6,863 bases of DNA from Deltaproteobacteria bacterium (lineage in GTDB: Bacteria > Desulfobacterota > B13-G15 > RBG-16-54-18), in NCBI GenBank assembly GCA_003646745.1, contig QMLM01000089.1, positions 1 through 6,863 on the forward strand. The letters run 5' to 3'. Of this stretch, positions 5,800-6,863 are shown piece by piece. Each line of letters begins with the position of its first letter. Within the stretch, counting starts at the first letter, position 1. Below the pieces are notes generated by a model. It made no database searches. It was not told the origin of the DNA and saw only the letters and a program-made list of their open reading frames with translations. The position numbers were made by a program, and so were the translations under genes.

Positions 5800-6863
5800 G
5801 ATAAAGCCTCCGCCTCGGCTTTTCCCTGCAGGATGACGTCTTCCATCGTGGCATAACCCCAAACTCCGTATCTCCCTATGGGGTGGATATGTTGTGAGCG
5901 CAGGAATCGCAGTATTTTAGAAAGGTATTGACTCCGGAAGGAATCGTAGATCGCGTAAGCGTGTTTGACCTCCAATATTCTCTCGGCTAATATCTCATCG
6001 TCATCCCGCAAGATCCCGCAGGAGACCAGGGCGGAAAGGGTCTCCTCCCGTATATTTTCCACAACAGGAGAGGTTGAAGGAAGGTAGGATATCTCCACGG
6101 AGATGGAGCTGGTGCCTTCAGGGGCCATATGAGGGGAAAGGTTGCCGGGAAACCCTACCCGATAAAAAGGATATGAAGGCTCAGGGTAATAGATCCAGTG
6201 ATAATCCGATATCCGAGCCCTGTTCACCCCCAGGTTGATGTTAACAACGGAGACATATCGGAGGCGATCCTTTAGACTACTTATCCATTTGGGCAGAGGT
6301 GCAATGCGCTGGAGCAGTTCGTTCAGGGGGATGGAGGAGAACAAAGTACGGTAGGCCACTTCATCTCCATCCTTAAATCTCACCACCCTCCTCTCTATGT
6401 CAATGAGGTTAACCTCTTTTTCGAAGTGGACATCTGCGACCTTGGACAAAAAGGCATCAGCTAGGACTCCTATCCCCCCTTGGATGGGATAGAAAAACTC
6501 CTGGTTGTAACCAAACCCTTTTAGATTGATCCCTAAGGCCCCATCGATCACCTCTTCAAGGCTAGGGCGGGGGACAAATCTCTCTACCCACTCCAGGGAA
6601 ATCTCCTGCAGAGGTACTCTCCAGAGCTTCTCATTGTAAGGTATCATAAAGTATTTGGCGATTCCAGTGCCGAAGGTCTGATAGATCCAGCTCAAAAAGT
6701 CAACCCCTTTCCCTGCTCCGTCACAGTGAGCCTTGACATATCCAAGTAAACACTCTCTTCTCAGCTCCTTCGGCAACGCCCAGAGGTTTGCCTGAAAGGG
6801 ATAGGGGATATATCTACCCCCAAGGTATATGGCTGCGCGGCGTTGGTGTTTGAGGAGCAGCCC
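5796..6863 (-). CDS. FAD-dependent amine oxidase / UDP-galactopyranose-mutase-like oxidoreductase, 5' end outside window
   Basis: The reading frame is open from the right edge (6863) to TGA 5798-5796, giving 355 residues, so the N-terminus is missing. A TTG at 6776 is not the real start, because the 29 codons before it encode family-like sequence (IYLGGRYIPYPFQANLWALP). Absent are roughly the first 100 residues, which would hold the GxGxxG FAD-binding loop. The visible part shows the substrate-domain stretch FFYPIQGGIGVLADAF (about 123-138 of the fragment), a beta-rich middle, and GRYGVWGYATMEDVILQG near the C-terminus (330-347). That last segment resembles the closing FAD-contact segment of the protoporphyrinogen oxidase/UGM-like family. 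Such proteins often sit in polysaccharide gene clusters beside glycosyltransferases, as here (ATGA overlap with the GT4 gene). The substrate is unknown. Sugar-nucleotide or polyprenyl/carotenoid-type substrates are both possible, and a true UGM is not established. Confidence 0.8.
   Translation of the reverse strand, partial: GLLLKHQRRAAIYLGGRYIPYPFQANLWALPKELRRECLLGYVKAHCDGAGKGVDFLSWIYQTFGTGIAKYFMIPYNEKLWRVPLQEISLEWVERFVPRPSLEEVIDGALGINLKGFGYNQEFFYPIQGGIGVLADAFLSKVADVHFEKEVNLIDIERRVVRFKDGDEVAYRTLFSSIPLNELLQRIAPLPKWISSLKDRLRYVSVVNINLGVNRARISDYHWIYYPEPSYPFYRVGFPGNLSPHMAPEGTSSISVEISYLPSTSPVVENIREETLSALVSCGILRDDDEILAERILEVKHAYAIYDSFRSQYLSKILRFLRSQHIHPIGRYGVWGYATMEDVILQGKAEAEALS
5807..5811 (-). 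promoter_or_regulatory. Ribosome binding site that decides the glycosyltransferase start
   Basis: GGAGG on the minus strand, 7 nt before ATG 5799, sits inside the last codons of the upstream FAD enzyme gene. Together with the ATGA overlap it fixes the start. Confidence 0.7.

Noticed and set aside
5800..5862. Upstream start (5862) for the glycosyltransferase
   Set aside because: The extra 21 residues lie in another frame of the FAD enzyme and lack family character. ATG 5799 has GGAGG and an ATGA overlap.
6774..6776. TTG as the start of the FAD enzyme
   Set aside because: The 29 in-frame codons upstream to the window edge encode family-like sequence (GRYIPYPFQANLWALP), so the gene continues beyond the window.
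1..6863. CRISPR array, tRNA/rRNA, insertion sequence or phage signature
   Set aside because: No regularly spaced repeats, clover-leaf sequences, transposase-like protein or terminal inverted repeats were seen on reading both strands.

Overview
The window is a tightly packed stretch of bacterial chromosome with every credible gene on the minus strand. Transcription therefore runs from the right edge (6863) to the left edge (1). Strong GGAGG-type ribosome binding sites, an inner-membrane KtrAB potassium system, a type IV prepilin peptidase and a two-component kinase point to a Gram-negative, free-living bacterium. The heavy use of AGG/AGA/ATA codons and the protein style remind me of deltaproteobacteria or Desulfobacterota, possibly thermophilic. 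That placement is an impression only; the window holds no marker gene that settles it.

In order of transcription, the genes are: (1) the C-terminal part of an FAD-dependent amine-oxidase/UDP-galactopyranose-mutase-like oxidoreductase (5' end outside the window); (2) a GT4 glycosyltransferase overlapping it by ATGA; (3) a prepilin peptidase starting 5 nt after the glycosyltransferase stop; (4) a membrane sensor histidine kinase starting 3 nt later; (5) the K+ channel subunit KtrB/TrkH, overlapping the kinase as TAATG; and (6) the RCK regulatory subunit KtrA/TrkA, 10 nt after ktrB. Gaps are 10 nt or less throughout, so these six genes look like one polycistron whose promoter lies outside the window. 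The operon mixes three jobs: surface-glycan synthesis (genes 1-2), pilin/pseudopilin maturation (gene 3), and ion homeostasis with signalling (genes 4-6).

After ktrA there is an 84-nt gap in which I see no convincing terminator. It carries a good sigma-70-type promoter candidate whose -35 lies inside the end of ktrA. Beyond it begins a clearly AT-rich gene of unknown function (about 32% G+C by hand count over the first 240 bases) that runs off the left edge. This composition shift is the main irregularity in the window.

I see no RNA genes, CRISPR arrays, insertion sequences or phage genes, and no frameshifts. Overall this is an ordinary housekeeping/envelope region. The points worth a second look are the kinase coupled to the potassium transporter and the AT-rich gene at the left edge.
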